Below are positions 22,773 through 40,894 of a DNA stretch of 64,000 nucleotides, piece by piece. The DNA is from Cucumis sativus. Taxonomy: Eukaryota > Streptophyta > Magnoliopsida > Cucurbitales > Cucurbitaceae. The notes below the pieces were generated by a model. It saw only the letters and a program-made list of their open reading frames with translations, was not told the origin of the DNA and ran no database searches. The DNA is taken from the NCBI RefSeq assembly GCF_000004075.3, contig NC_026660.2:310001-374000 (forward strand), read 5' to 3'. Positions within the stretch are counted from its first letter, which is position 1, and every line of letters begins with the position of its first letter. The position numbers and the translations under genes are program-made.

Positions 22773-25070
22773 AAATGTTACTTTAGTTAATTAAAAATGT
22801 TTTAAAAGCCGCTTAAATTAGTAATTCAAAGTAAATGTTACAAAAAAAAAAGAAAAAGACCAAAACTCGATCCAACTATCCAAAACTGACCTAATTGACA
22901 TTAGTCGAGTTTAGAGGATAATTCACAAACAAAATGAAACCACTCTTATAAAACTGGAGAATAAAATAAAAGGTAAAGACAAAGATTAATTTTTATCCTC
23001 CGATTAAATCACCTCTTTCACACATCATACATACCCTTCTCACATACACAATAGTAATAATAAATTACAAAATAGAAAAGAAAACAACAAAAACAATAAT
23101 AATAATAATAATAAAAGATGATTAGAGAACAAATTGTGATTCAAATATACAAAAGTGTGTGTGTGTGTGCATGAAATGAACCCACCCCACCAACGTCCCT
23201 ATTGCAATTTGGCATGACACCAATCACGTTTTACACAGCCAATACCCCATCACTGCCATGCAAAACGCTCTTTTATTTTATTAATCTTTCCTTTTCATAC
23301 CTTAACAAACTACCTTAACAAAATTGTATTTTATGTTTTCGTATATAAGGTTTATGGTTCGAGTTTAGATCTTCATAAATACCTTGTACAAACGATACTA
23401 TTTTCTATGATTTTATTATACGAAACGACCAATTTTTCTAATAACTATTATTTTGTAATATTATATAATTTATAATACATTACACAGTATTTATTGTATT
23501 GAAAAATAAATATATGTATTTTAAAATGTAAAATTCAATTTTTTGATATAACAAAAACATAAAAATATTGTTTCTATTAAGTGGATTGTTTGAATTAGAA
23601 CATATAATTGGAATTTTTTACTGAAAAGATGGAACAAAATATCAATTCTACTAAACATATCTTTAACCCATCAAAATGAGTTTACGTGTGAAATATTGGA
23701 AAAGTTTTGGATGGAAATTTTACTTGAAAATTGAGAAGTAAAAAGCAAATTCAAATACAAAGATTGAGATCACTTTTTCCCAATAGACTTGTTTGTTTTG
23801 TTTTTGCCATTGTACGAATTTCCAAGATAAGAACCAAAACGATAAAAGCTAAATCCATCAATTATCTGTTGTTCGTTTCTGTAGAAGCAGACAATCGATG
23901 TTCTTGCGCTTTTGAAAGGGAACCTAAGATTATAAGATCGATGCGACCAAGAGATGGGCCTTCAAAGAATTTGCCATCCACTTCAATTGCATCCGCTGTG
24001 TTCATTTTAGTAGCAATTAATCGGGCCCAAAATTGGTCCCTCAAGTACAAGAATCCCCATCATTGTGATTAATTCTCTCAATAATCCTCCCACCTATTTC
24101 TCTAATAAATTAATTAAATTATGCGAACCTCGTGGAATCTTCGTTTTCCTTATGGTAGATGCTTAATTTCGTGGGTGAAATGGGTTTGACTGGCCTTAGC
24201 TGTGGCAGGTATACTTGCTTTTTCCACTGTCTTTCTTTGCTATCCGTTGTTTTTTCTCACTAGACAACGGTTTCCACCTATTGTAGTTCTGTCTCTTACT
24301 ATTGAATAATCGCTTCATTGTCTACTATCGTACTTAATTTTGAAACTCTGTTCACAACTGTGTCTTGAGGATGCCACTTTTCTGGCTTGGGAAAAATTAT
24401 GTTCCTTGGATTGATTGACATATCCCACCATTTTTTTTGTCTCTGCTTCCTCTTCTTTGAGTTCTTGAAATTTTTGATGGATGAATGAGCAATTTAGTGA
24501 TGATTTAGGGTTTCCCAGTTGGTGTTCTGTGATGGGTTGTTGTGGGTTCTCTCTTTCTATTAGCCTTTAGGCCGGTGATTTTTATATGCTTTTGTTTGCT
24601 CATAAGTTTGCTGGTTGTATAAGCTTTTCACTTGCGAGTTCGAGAGGAACTCTTACAGTCCTCTCTTCAAGTAGGTTTCTTTGGAATATTTGAGTTTGTT
24701 TTGGCCAATTTTAGTGTTCTGGGAAGATTTTGAAATCCTTGGTTCTTTTTTTCCCCTGCTAATTTTTTCATTCCCCATGTTGTATTTTTTTTTTTTTTCA
24801 TTTCCCATGTAATTTTTTTATTACTTGATGTTTTAATTGGTCTAATATTCCTTCAGAATCTCAGGAAGTCTTAGAGCCAGTTGAATTTCTTTATTTTCAG
24901 TCTTAACTCTTATAAACACTCTTCTTTTCTGTTAAAAGTTATACCGTTTTGGGGTTTTCTTCCTTTCACGAGAATTGGATATTATTCTTCTTTGTGAGTT
25001 GAGCTTTTAAATTTTCATATTTGGATGTATTTGATTCTGATAACTTCCTGTGTTCCTAGCTTCGTTTTCT

Positions 25071-28000
25071 ATGTCACTGGCCTGTTGTATTCCGGTCGCT
25101 GAAGGTGTCTACTGTATAGCATGTGCTCGTTGGTTGTGGTTGAAGTTTCTTTATAATGCTGGCCATGAAAGTGAAAACTGGAGCCTGGCCACTACTGAGG
25201 AATTCGAACCTATCCCTCGATATTGTCGACTAATCCTATCTGTATATGAAGATGATCTTCGGAACCCACTTTGGGCTCCTCCAGGTGGTTATGGCATTAA
25301 TCCCGATTGGGTATTACTACGGAAGGATTATGAAGAAACTCTTGGTCGTGTTTCCCCATATATGATTTACCTTGATCATGATCATGGTGATGTAGTCTTG
25401 GGAGTTAGAGGACTTAACCTGGCAAAAGAAAGTGATTATGCAGTTCTGCTGGATAACAAACTTGGACAGACAAAGCTCTGTGGTGGGTATGTACACAATG
25501 GTCTTTTGAAGGCAGCTGTATGGATTTTTGAATCAGAATGTGAAGTGTTAAGAGAACTGGTTGAAAAGAATCCGGGTTACACCTTGACATTTGTTGGGCA
25601 TTCCCTAGGGGCTGGAGTAGTGTCATTATTGACAATAGTTGCACTGCAGAAACAGGATAGATTGGGGAACATTGAGAGGAAGAGGATCAGATGCTTTGCT
25701 ATTGCTCCTCCTCGGTGTATGTCACTAAATTTGGCAGTGAGATATGCAGATGTGATCAATTCTGTAGTACTCCAGGTAGAGTCATCAAATATGGCTGCAA
25801 AGAAACTTGTTTTCTCTGATTGATTATAACTCATAGGTTTAAGTTATTTGAGGTGTTAGATTAAGCACAATCTGGTTTATTTTGTAGGCTTCACGTTGAA
25901 TTGAAGTAAACTAGATTCATGGTGAAAAAAGAATCAATGGGTTTTGTGGTTAAATTCAGTTATGACCATATTGGATATGTTGTATATAAGGGATTGTATC
26001 CGTGAACTCTGTACTCTGTACTCTGTAACATATCATATTCAAAGTTTTTCATCATAGTGAAAATGTACTATATAGTTTATAATGGAAATGCATCAATATT
26101 GGAAATGCTTTCTGACACTAACCAACATAACTTTTTTGTTTTTTACAAGAACAATGTTATCGATGGTACAATATTACAACCCGGGGGGTACGAAGCAACA
26201 GAATGTCTTATCGTGTTTTTAATATTAAAATAAAAAACGGGAGCATACTATTTTCTATATCATTTTTCAGAGAAGTGAAGCTCAATGTTTGATGTTTCAG
26301 GACTATGGGATGAATATGTGTCCTGTGCAAAGCAGCACATTTCATATGCTTGATGATTTAGTTTGTTTTATTTTACTTCTGCACTCTGCAGATTTAAGAT
26401 GTAATAGTGTAGTTTTGTTGATTACTTTTTCAGACCCGAGCTTATTCTCTCAAGAGCAATAAATCTCCATTTATTATTTTCTCTTGGCATTAAGTGATTA
26501 AGGTCAATGTGCATTGTTGTGATGTATCAGGATGATTTCTTGCCTCGGACCACTACAGCTTTGGAGGATGTATTCAAATCTCTTGTCTGGTAAAAATACA
26601 ATTTTTTCAGCACCTTTTAAATTTTTTGAAGTTTATGGACATATCTTACATCTATGTTCACCTAGCTTGTATGGTACTAATAATCGAAAAGAACTTGAGA
26701 AAAAAAATTTAGCTGTCCAATGTTGGACTTTATGTGGAAGCTCATTTGTTGAAGACTTCTTTCTAGCCTGTGAAGTTAAGCACATTCACTTGTTCTCCCG
26801 GGTCTTCTACAGTATGATGATTGAGTATCCTTATTTGAACAGCCTACCATGTTTATTATGCGTGATGTGCTTGAAGGATACATGCACGATGGAGGAGAAG
26901 ATGCTTAAAGATCCAAGACGGCTGTATGCTCCTGGTCGTCTTTATCACATTGTTGAGCGAAAACCCTTTAGGTATGAAAGGCTTTGTTAAATTCAAGCAG
27001 TTCAAAGTTATTTGAACTAGGGAGGATTCCTCCTTTGGTTATCTGATGTTTTTTGACTAGTTAGGGAACTCTTAGGGTCTTAGGCTTTCGGTCCGTTGAG
27101 TTAAATGGACTAAGCAAATATCACTTGGCAAATTTGCTTTTGAAAAATAATTTTGATTTTGTGATCCCAAAAACAACTTTTCTATGTGTAGGCATATTTG
27201 AATTTACAATTTTGAAATAAAAAATTACATTAAAAAAGATAAAAACTTTGATAAATATACTATTTCATAGTATATACTCATTTAGTTTTTGTTAAAATTA
27301 GATATTTTGTTGCTTACTCCTACTATATTTTATGGTTTATCAATGTAGGCTAAATTAGAGGTTTGACTATGAGTTTTTATGTCCGTGTTCAATAGGCCAG
27401 TGAACTTTAAAAGTATCTAATCAGTTCTTAAACGTTCAATTTCGTGTTTGATAGTTCTTTGACATATTCTTCTAGGAGTGGTGCACATGCTAACTTTTTT
27501 AGTCCATATTTGTTCTTGAGCAACTTCAGTGAAGGGCGCCTGCAAGGGCAAAATCGACCACCTAGAACTGAAGTCATCATGTATTTTTCTTCTGTACATC
27601 TTGTCCCTTAATGCGGCTATTCACTCTTGTTTTCCCTTGGCTTATTTTCTAATGAAGTATGCACCAGTTTGCTTACAGATAATCAATTATGACCTTAGGC
27701 ATATTCTTCCAGGAAAACCTTCAGATAAACCCAACATTATTCGGTCTAGTGCAACACAATCTTTCTTGGTGGTGTACAAATCATTCTAAATTCTGTTGCA
27801 ACTACAGCCTTTTGTTGATTATTAACAATTAGAACTTCTTTTTTAGGTTTGTGGGTAGGGATAACCTCACCCTTAGGGCCATGGTAGTTATTGCTCAGCT
27901 GCAACTAAAAAGAAATCCTTGAATGTCGGAGATGGATGCTTGACATACTTAATTTTGTGGATTCTATTACATGTACAGTCTAAGATCAACGTCTAGCAGC

Positions 28001-29011
28001 TAGCCCAAAATTAGCTTTCAGTGCCTAATCTCAAACGTCACTTTTAGTTTATGATTCCTTCAAGCTTTTGTTGTTGTCTACGATAACTTGTTCACAGCTC
28101 TCCAATTGCCTTCTCTTCCCTTTTTTCTCTCAGTTTATTTTTATTATTTTTTGTGTGGCTCCGGTTAGGAGTGTTCATTGGTCATTCAACGTTAGTTTTG
28201 AACTCAAGCCAATTTTGGCCACCTATTTGTTGGTTTTGATCGGTATATCGTTTTGCAGGATTGGAAGATTTCCTCCAGTTGTAAAGACAGCAGTGCCTGT
28301 AGACAAGAGGTTTGAGCATTTAGTCCTTTCATGCAATGCTACTTCAGACCATGCTATTATCTGGATAGAGAGAGAGTCCCAGAAGGCTCTTGATGTAAGT
28401 GTCTCTCCTCACTTGCCTCTGCTTCAGTAGTTAAGTTCCATGAGATTATCTTACAATTTATGAAGGGTAACTGCTGAAAGTTCCTAGCCACATTCATATC
28501 ATGAAATTCATTCATATGTCGGTTAATATTCACAAGTTCTTCGTGCCAAACATTTCTGCATAGGATTGATTCAACATTGAGTTAATGAGCTTGATGTTGG
28601 ACAACCTGTCTACGTTGATGATTGATACAAGTTTTGGTGGAGAATTGCATAAATTGAAATGGGGTTGAAACATATTGTGTTTTTTCCTCTCCCCAGATCA
28701 TGATGGAGAATGATAAAGCCTTAGAAATCCCAGTGCAGCAGAGGATGCAACGGCAAGCTTCGGTAGAACGAGGACATGGTGAAGAGTACAAGGCAGCCCT
28801 CGAGCGAGCTGCCGCATTGGAAATCCCTGATGAAAACTTACCACTCTCCTATGGAACATTCAGTGAATTGGAAGAAGGTGAGAATTCTAGCCAATCAATC
28901 AAAGACATATCGGTAGCATCATCAACCAAACAAAGGGATAGTTGGGATAAATTCATAAAACGGTTTTTCGATGAGGATCAGTCTGGTCGAATGGTGTTCA
29001 AAAAGTCGTAA
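25071..29011 (+). CDS. Class 3 lipase, DAG-lipase-like alpha/beta hydrolase
   Basis: Five coding exons, 25071-25775, 26531-26589, 26843-26971, 28259-28394 and 28697-29011, join in frame to 447 residues. The first exon holds an N-terminal Cys-rich segment (CCIPVAEGVYCIACARW), then the lipase fold with the nucleophile elbow GHSLG (176-180, Ser178). Likely acid and base partners are an Asp soon after residue 230 and His329 in TSDHAIIW. After exon 2 comes a Cys cluster (LPCLLCVMCLKDTC, about 256-269), typical of plant mono/diacylglycerol lipase-like proteins, and DPRRLYAPGRLYHI. The C-terminus is charged and ends FDEDQSGRMVFKKS. No signal peptide is seen; membrane contact through the Cys-rich parts is inferred. 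The start is the first ATG after an acceptor-like site at about 25059. Confidence 0.88.
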
Positions 29012-30465
29012 GCCTTACTGAATTTGCATAAATTCTTATTTGGGAAGTAGGAACTGCAAGTACCATTCTTTCGACTGTATAAAGAAACATAGATTTTGTA
29101 GATAACTTCATTTGTTCCCCAGAATAGGACAGATAGAATATCCTCTCTTCATTTTTTATTTTTGGGTTACTTCTTGCTTTTGCTTCATTTGTGACAAGCA
29201 AAAGCCATAGTTTAGAAATGACCTTGTGGTAAATTGGGATTTTATTTCATTATTATCATTTATTATTTTATATTAGTGAATAAGATATCACATTCTTAAA
29301 TATAAACGTTAAGAATGTTCTTCACATGTTTTTGCTGCAATTTGTTTCAAGTTCAACTGTTTCTTATTTCAATCAACCTTTTTTTTTCCCATTGGTTAGA
29401 ACAACATTATTTCTTCTATTTTCAAAATGAATCTTGAAAGGTTTAGTGTTGCATTCCATTGATTATTTTTACCTTTGTGTTAGAAATTTGCCCATTGAAA
29501 AACGTTCTATCGGATATACTCTTTCATTCGATATTAGACATATTTTTTAAATTTATTTGTGATAGATCAAGATAAATTATCATAGATATTTCTCTATATT
29601 GTGTAATCAAGCTGTGTGTAATTCTTAGAAATAGAAAGTAAAAAGCAAAACATTACCAAATTTTAGGGGTTTTGCATACCTTTAGACGCAGGTTTTTATC
29701 GAGAAACAAATTTATGAAGTAAAATGATTAAAAATATTTACAAATACAATTAAAAAAACACTAATGGATAGTAAATTTTGATATATTTGCGAATAATTTA
29801 TTTCATTTTTTATATTTGAATACATTTTAAATTTATGCCAAAAGAAATTTTGAGAAAAAAAGATTGATATATAACTAATTTTGTGTACAACTAACTACAA
29901 AAAGCCTAAAATTCCTAATTTCATTTTACAAAGAGAAAACTTGGTGGTTTAAAATTTAGATTGGAGAAACTGAGCAGCGCGTTGAAAACAGAAGATTTGA
30001 TCTCTCAAATATTGATTTTCAAAACATTTCTGATCACATGTAATTGAATCCTCCACAAAGCCAAAACTGATGTAGAATCTCTGAGAAGGCTAAAGAAGAA
30101 GGGATTCAAAGATACTTTGGTTGGTGTTTGTGCCAAATAGCCTCTTGCATCCATTGTAAAAGGGTGATTTCAATTTTAATGCATAAACTAACCTTTTACA
30201 AGTGCTGTGTTTAATCATTATCATTGCAACAGCTACATCTAATTCACAATAAATATGGACTCAATATCTAGAATTTTTTAATTGGAAACTAATAGTATCA
30301 ACTACCCTGATCTGCAATATACTCACAACTCCCAATATAATTGTGGAGAGATGAATTATACATCTTAGCTGGCTATACCTGGAGATCATGAACAGCTTCT
30401 CCTGCATTTCAAAGTGGCATGTTTGTTAACAAGTTAACTAATGAGTATTGATGAAGGGAATGATT
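29012..30465. other. Convergent 3' ends, no gene seen
   Basis: The lipase (+) and BAM7 (-) end toward each other across 1.45 kb. The sequence is AT-rich without a gene. A diverged piece near 29700-29800 (ATATTTACAAATACAA, then TTGATATATTTGCGAATAA) resembles arms of the inverted-repeat element family seen at 54735. Confidence 0.5.
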
Positions 30466-35415
<4,950 letters not shown>

Positions 35416-36420
35416 AATCACGTAGTCTCTGAATTTATACCCCTTAGACGTAGTTAATCTATCATCGATTATAATACTGCAAATCCACTATTTCTCAATC
35501 CAGCGGCAGTTAATGTCCAAACAGCACATTCCATATGGTACCATTACCACTATATATATGGACTTTTTTGCAAAACTGGCAGGAAAGATTATTCTGCCAA
35601 CAAAATGAAACAATTAACAGTCACATGTCAAACTGTTAACATAAAACTTAATAGTATCCAATAAAAGTTCAAGAGAATTTTAGAGTTCCAAGATCTCAAG
35701 CATTCGGTCATGTCAGTTCATGAATATTTAATACATGCCATCTTTAATAAATCAACGAAATAGAACAAGCAAATAGTTCAATTTCCTTCGAACGTTGAAA
35801 CTTCACATCTTGTTCCCTGGGAAAAATAACTCCTCATCTAAAAAGACACAATCCGAAAAAGAGTTTGATGTTTATCCTATCCTCCACAAACACCGTAAAA
35901 AGTTCACTTCTGAGGATACATTTTCAATACACGGAGCATGGTTCCAGCGAAAAAGCAACCTGAAATGTCGGCTGAATACAAGGGAAAGGAAAAAAAAACT
36001 GCAGTACCTCAAAAACGGCATGTTTCATCTTCTTTTCTTCATCAAGCCCTATCGGTATCAAGCACCAGCAGAAAGGAACCACGTCTACAGAGCCTTAAAC
36101 CAGCTGATTTCTTCCAAAATTTCACCTCCAAAACTCAACACCAAATTCTGCAAGAATAACTACTTCAAAATAAAAAATCCGTATGAACAAATACCTAAAT
36201 CTTCAACAATACCATAAAATTTCTCAGGGAGATGACGGAACCTTTCCGGTAAAAGAAAAGATGCTCCGGAATCGATTTTCCGTCGATCAGTCAGGCTCCG
36301 GCCGGAGAAGAATCAAGGAACACGTGTTGGAGAATTCACCGGCGACTCATTGGTCCGGCGACAGAGGAGAGAGAGAGATTGATGCTCAAGCGTGCGAGCA
36401 TGCGAGGTGAAGGGTTTCGC
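35416..36420 (-). promoter_or_regulatory. BAM7 leader and proximal promoter
   Basis: About 1 kb upstream of the BAM7 start without a gene of its own. GC content rises toward 36230-36440. A palindromic G-box core CACGTG lies at 36321-36326 and a GCGCGC microsatellite at about 36420-36433. Transcription probably starts between 35.9 and 36.4 kb, but the exact site and any leader intron are not resolved. Confidence 0.4.
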
Positions 36421-36546
36421 ACGCGCGCGCGCGTGAGGGTGATTTAGAATTGGGAAAATTGGCACGAAGTACGCACGAATGAGGCGTGTAAAGTGTATAA
36501 CCGAGTGAACGTGAAACGGGTGGATGGGCCGTGTTTCCGTGTGGCT

Positions 36547-36554
36547 CACACGTG
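36547..36554 (-). promoter_or_regulatory. Candidate BBRE (CACGTGTG) upstream of BAM7
   Basis: The minus strand reads CACGTGTG, the exact BZR1-BAM responsive element reported for Arabidopsis BAM7/BAM8. It is 1.13 kb upstream of the BAM7 start codon and in the same orientation. A second related G-box, CACGTGTT, is at 36321-36328. If used, it would allow BAM7 or BAM8 to act on this gene. An 8-bp match can occur by chance, so this is a candidate only. Confidence 0.4.
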
Positions 36555-36899
36555 TTTTCTAGGATTGGTCTAACGGTTCGGTTTATTTTTACCATTAATC
36601 TCAGACCGAACCGACCCAAATGCTTTTGGTTTTAAGTTTAGAAAGTTTTTTCTAAGGTGAGTTATATTTTCTTTTTTAAATGTGAATAGAATTTTTTATC
36701 TCACTAGGTTTTTTCAATAATTCTAAATATCAAATTTTATATTAAAAAAATTTAGTCACGTTTCATCAAATGTAACATAAAGAAAATGTCGATTTTATCT
36801 TTTGTGTCATGGTTATGAAAACGAGTAAAGATATAGTACATGTTTCTTGATGAAGAATGTGCGTGTCAACTAGTTAAATTAATTTACAAAATTAATTAA

Positions 36900-37690
36900 A
36901 CAAAAAAGTGGATGTCACCATTGTGCCTATGTTATGGTAGAGAAAAAAAAATATAATGTATTGTTTAGATGTAAAATAGCTCGAAATATATGGATGATAG
37001 CCTTATCTTCATTGTCAAGTGCGATTGAGCCAGAGAACCAGATTTGTGAATTTCTTGTTCAGGTGATCAAAAAATTAGATGTAAGGAAGTTTCTACGGTT
37101 TTGAATCACATATGGGACCTATGTAAGGACAAAATTTTGAAGAATTAGTCTCGCCTGATTAGTCAATTGAAAGCAAAAGTTTAATGGATTGAAAATTATG
37201 TATCGAAAATATTCACTATTCAAGTAAGTCAAGTTCTATTCGGTTATCTAAGCTTTCAGGTGGAGTTGCAGGTGTTGGTTCTTCATTGACAAGCCAAAGA
37301 GGCAATCTCAAATGGTGGCCTTGGTCGGAGGATGCCTCAAAGTGAATGTTGATGTTGCTCGAACAACAAAGAAGGATGGTATTAGAATTGGGTCTCGTGG
37401 AATATGAAGCAGCATAGACGATAGCATTACTAAGAGATAATTTAACTGAGGGACACCCAAGTGGTTGTGAACAAAATACTTAAATTAAAATTTTTCTTAA
37501 TAACTATTTGTGTGTAATTTAGGCTGAAATTGTTAATTTAATTGGGAGGTTAAACATTTTTGCCATTAGAAGGGAGTGTAGTGTAGTGTAATGACCCACA
37601 ATGTAGCGGCTCGAGCTATGGTGTAGAGATACTCTTCTGTTTGGATTTATTTTTACTTCGACGGATTTGTTCGTTTGATTCATGAGAAAA
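36900..37690 (+). mobile_element. LINE ORF2 C-terminal remnant (zinc knuckle plus RNase H)
   Basis: One plus-strand frame from 36913 reads CHHCAYVMVEKKKYNVLFRC and then KIARNIWMIALSSLSS. This is the zf-RVT pattern (CxxC, then FxCxxAxxIW) found near the end of plant L1-like ORF2. Further on, in another frame, CLKVNVDVARTTKKDGI (about 37339-37390) matches the start of the attached RNase H domain. A decayed RNase H end with NVAARAM follows near 37600. Several frame changes and stops make it non-functional. It lies between the BAM7 promoter and the Vma12-like gene. Confidence 0.6.
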
Positions 37691-37987
37691 AGAGGTAATA
37701 GAGATTCTTATTGTTTATCGAGGATAGTTATCATTTCTCGATTAAATAAATAAAAAGTTTATTAAAAAAAAGTTAAAATTTTACATTTCAATAACGTATT
37801 CACTAAAGACGATTATTAGTCTCTTAGGCTAAGTCTTTGTTCCAAACGTTTGTTAGTTAATGTTAAAATTGCTTCATTTACTTCCCCCTTGAAATCCATT
37901 TTTAGTTGCCTTGAGCGCTCGTCTTCCACCCGTCTCGTCGGCGCCAACGATATCGCTGCTCTCAAACTGGCACGACCCCTTTCTACG

Positions 37988-39692
37988 ATGATCAACGACC
38001 ACGCACTTCCCTCAGGTCTTGTTCTGTCTCACACCGAAGCAATTCGCTCCTTTCTCACCTCGGCGTCAATAGATTCACAGCTTTCTGACGAACTCCGGCA
38101 GATTGCTTCAGATCTCGTTTCACAACGCAACATTCCGTATAAGCTGCTGAGAGCTATCTGGTTTGCTACGGAATCGTCCACACGGCCGGACTTGCTCCGT
38201 CTTTTGGCTGGATCAGAGTTCGTCTTTACAAGCCCTAAACCCAGGGAGAAGGTATGTGTTGTAATTTAATTTTGGGTCTTGTGCATTTAGTTCTATTTGA
38301 AGTTTTATGTATTGGAAAATTCTGGGTTGATGGTTTTATTAGTCGGAGTGATGATTTGATTACAAGACTGGAGAAAGGAAATCCAAATCCAAATTTAATA
38401 GTGAGGTTCTTTGAAATTTCTGAAATTGGGGTATAATCAACGCAAAAGAGGTGACCTTGCTTCAAGTGAGGGGGGGTTGGATTTTATGCTGATGTGTTCT
38501 TGAACAATGCTCAAACTAGTTGTCTATTAACTCCAAGGATCTTGACATGGATATGAACTAAACTCAGAGCATACAAATTGTATAAGTTCTTTAAGAAACG
38601 GCATATTCAGTACTTCTATGACCATGCCAATGATATCATTCAGTTATTGGATCCCTTCAATCTGGATATGTTTGGCCCTTGCTGTTTTCAGTAGTTTGAG
38701 TCTTTGAACCACGTCTTTAGGAAGTTACATTGAACTTTATATACTGAAATGTGAAAACTTCTAGATTTCAGAACTTTTGGTTTTAAATATATATATATAA
38801 ATTTTCTTGTGGGGTTGTTAAATTATTCATATGTATATACAGAGTGAGGAGTTAAAGGCTAGACTGAAGAAGCTTGCAGATGTAGCAGAGAGGAAGGCCT
38901 ATCAGGAACTAGTGAAAGATATTGCACCTAAGAAACCAATTGATGAGCCTTTCTCTTCCTACAAGGATCAGCTCGGATTCGGTATGTATGCAATCTTTCG
39001 TCACTAACTCTTACAGTTTTACATTACCAACATATTGATATTCCTTTTTATGATGTATTTAAATATGGGTGCATCTCATGTATAAGAAATTTTTTATGCA
39101 GTTCTATAAAATAATATGGCCTTGTCATGTTAACAAAAGGAGAAATTTATCATCTATGAAATCTCCATTAGGTGAATTTTTTTTTTTTTTAATATAGTTT
39201 TCTATATCAGTATTACAAGATTGCTTGAATCCATACCTCCAATGAATATTTTGCCTGAACTCTTGCAAATCTCGACTTCTTTTTGAACCTTTGAAATCTC
39301 CCATGTCATGTAGTTATTTCTTGTTTGCTGTTGCCTTCAAAACAAAAAGAATTAACACCATTGATGATTTTGTTGCAGGTTTACATGTCGTGTTGATAAT
39401 GTTTACCGGCTATCTTGTTGGGTATGCTTTATTCCGAGCATTGTTTAGGCATGATCCAATCATGGTATTTACTCCATATTTGTTTAACTTTTGAGCAATC
39501 TCATTAATTTCGGATTCTCTTAGTACTGTCATTTATTGGGCAATCAATTTTGTTTCTCAGAGTGCCGCTGGAGGTATCCTTGGATTAGTTTTCGGCATGC
39601 TCGTAGAAACACTTCTTTTCATCATTCGATCATCCAATTACGATAATCGGTCTTCATCATCTTCCCGTTCTAAGCTGAAGAAGAGTCAGTAG
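37988..39692 (+). CDS. Vma12-like ER factor for V-ATPase assembly
   Basis: Four exons, 37988-38251, 38843-38981, 39379-39464 and 39561-39692, join in frame to 206 residues. The soluble N-terminal part contains LPSGLVLSHTEAIRSFLTS and the helical LKKLADVAERKAYQELVKDI. Two membrane segments follow: VVLIMFTGYLVGYALFRALF (exon 3) and GGILGLVFGMLVETLLFII (exon 4). This is the layout of Vma12/TMEM199-type proteins that help build the V0 sector of the V-ATPase in the ER. The last four residues are KKSQ, a KKXX ER-retrieval signal on the expected cytosolic tail. The start is uncertain: the frame stays open upstream without an ATG to about 37850, so an upstream exon could supply a longer N-terminus. 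Confidence 0.85.
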
Positions 39693-40894
39693 AGTTCCTT
39701 CTAGAGGTTTGCCTTTCTTTATACTTAAACCATGGCATCCGTGCCTACAGTTTCTAATATAACCCATTAAGTTAACTTTCGTCCTATGCTGTAGATCCAA
39801 GCATAAACAAGTAATAACAAGGCCTTGTTAATGCACTTGCTTCAATTTATTTGTACAAAGACACGTTCTTCACATCAAGAGAATTGAGAAGCAATATGTA
39901 ATGCTTCAGCCTATGACCACAGAAAATGTTCTTCACATCAAGAGATATGTAATGATTGTATTGTACTCTCTTCAGCCTATGACTACAGAAAAAGGAAAGC
40001 TCAATCATGCCCTTCAAATAATTGTCTTTTGGAAGAGAAACCTTAATGTAAATTTTTTTTACTTCAAATAACAATCCGTTTGAAAATTGAAGGTAGCCTT
40101 TTGGTGTCCATTGATCTGATGTTACACGGTCGACAGCATCCGACAAGTTTGCCCTTTTTTTTGAAGGGTGTCTAACTGTATCGATACTTTTTTTTCGGTT
40201 TGATGTATAATGTTTTAACAACAAGTTAGCAATTATTACATCAAATAAAATTTCAATGACAGTGACATTGATCTCACAAAATGTTCTTATAAAACTACAT
40301 ATTATGAGTTGTTTATAACTTTATTTGGTTAAACTATGAACTTGGTCATGTTTCAAGTTTTTGGTATTTTTGTATCATCAAATCCTCTTACTCTTTTATA
40401 AAACAATAATTGAGTGATCTAAAAAGGACTTAACCTTAATAAATATCTAACAAGTTATAGGTTTAATCTATGCGAGTCATCTACCTCAAATTAAACAATT
40501 ATAATATAGATTTTTTTTTATACCAAAATGTTTTAGAGTTAGATAAGTTACCGTATAAAATTAGTAGAGGTTTATATAGGTTGTTGAACGATAAAAGAAT
40601 ATTTAACAAGTTGTTGCATTTTTAGGAGGGTGTTTAATAGTTTTTGTGTACGGTTAGATTACAAATTTTTAGTTTTGTGTCTATAAATATATTAAAAAGA
40701 TAACCGTTAATATGACAAATTTTAGTAAAATAAAAGGAAAAATAGAAAAATAGAAATTATTTTATATTTTAGTCATATTAGCTTATTTTATTTTTTGTTC
40801 TTATTGTGCGATAATAATTTATATGATTTTGTTTGGTAAAGAAAAAATGTAAATATGAAAAGTTAACAGATAATAAAGCTTTGCTTGTCGTCTA
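39693..40894. other. Intergenic, no gene seen
   Basis: AT-rich DNA between the Vma12-like gene and tRNA-Lys. A short near-duplicate word (ACATCAAGAGA with CAGCCTATGACCACAG and CAGCCTATGACTACAG) occurs at about 39875-39990, probably in the 3' UTR. No gene is supported on either strand. Confidence 0.5.

Larger units (their letters stand above)
21429..25070. other. Intergenic: divergent promoters and retroelement remnants
   Basis: PYRD reads left and the lipase gene reads right from this 3.6-kb space. It holds the short polyadenylated retroelement at 21922-22098 and an RNase H relic at 22587-22772. There is a GT run near 23155 and a GT-rich, T-rich leader of the lipase from about 24150. An acceptor-like CTAG just before the lipase ATG suggests a 5' UTR intron. 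Confidence 0.5.
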
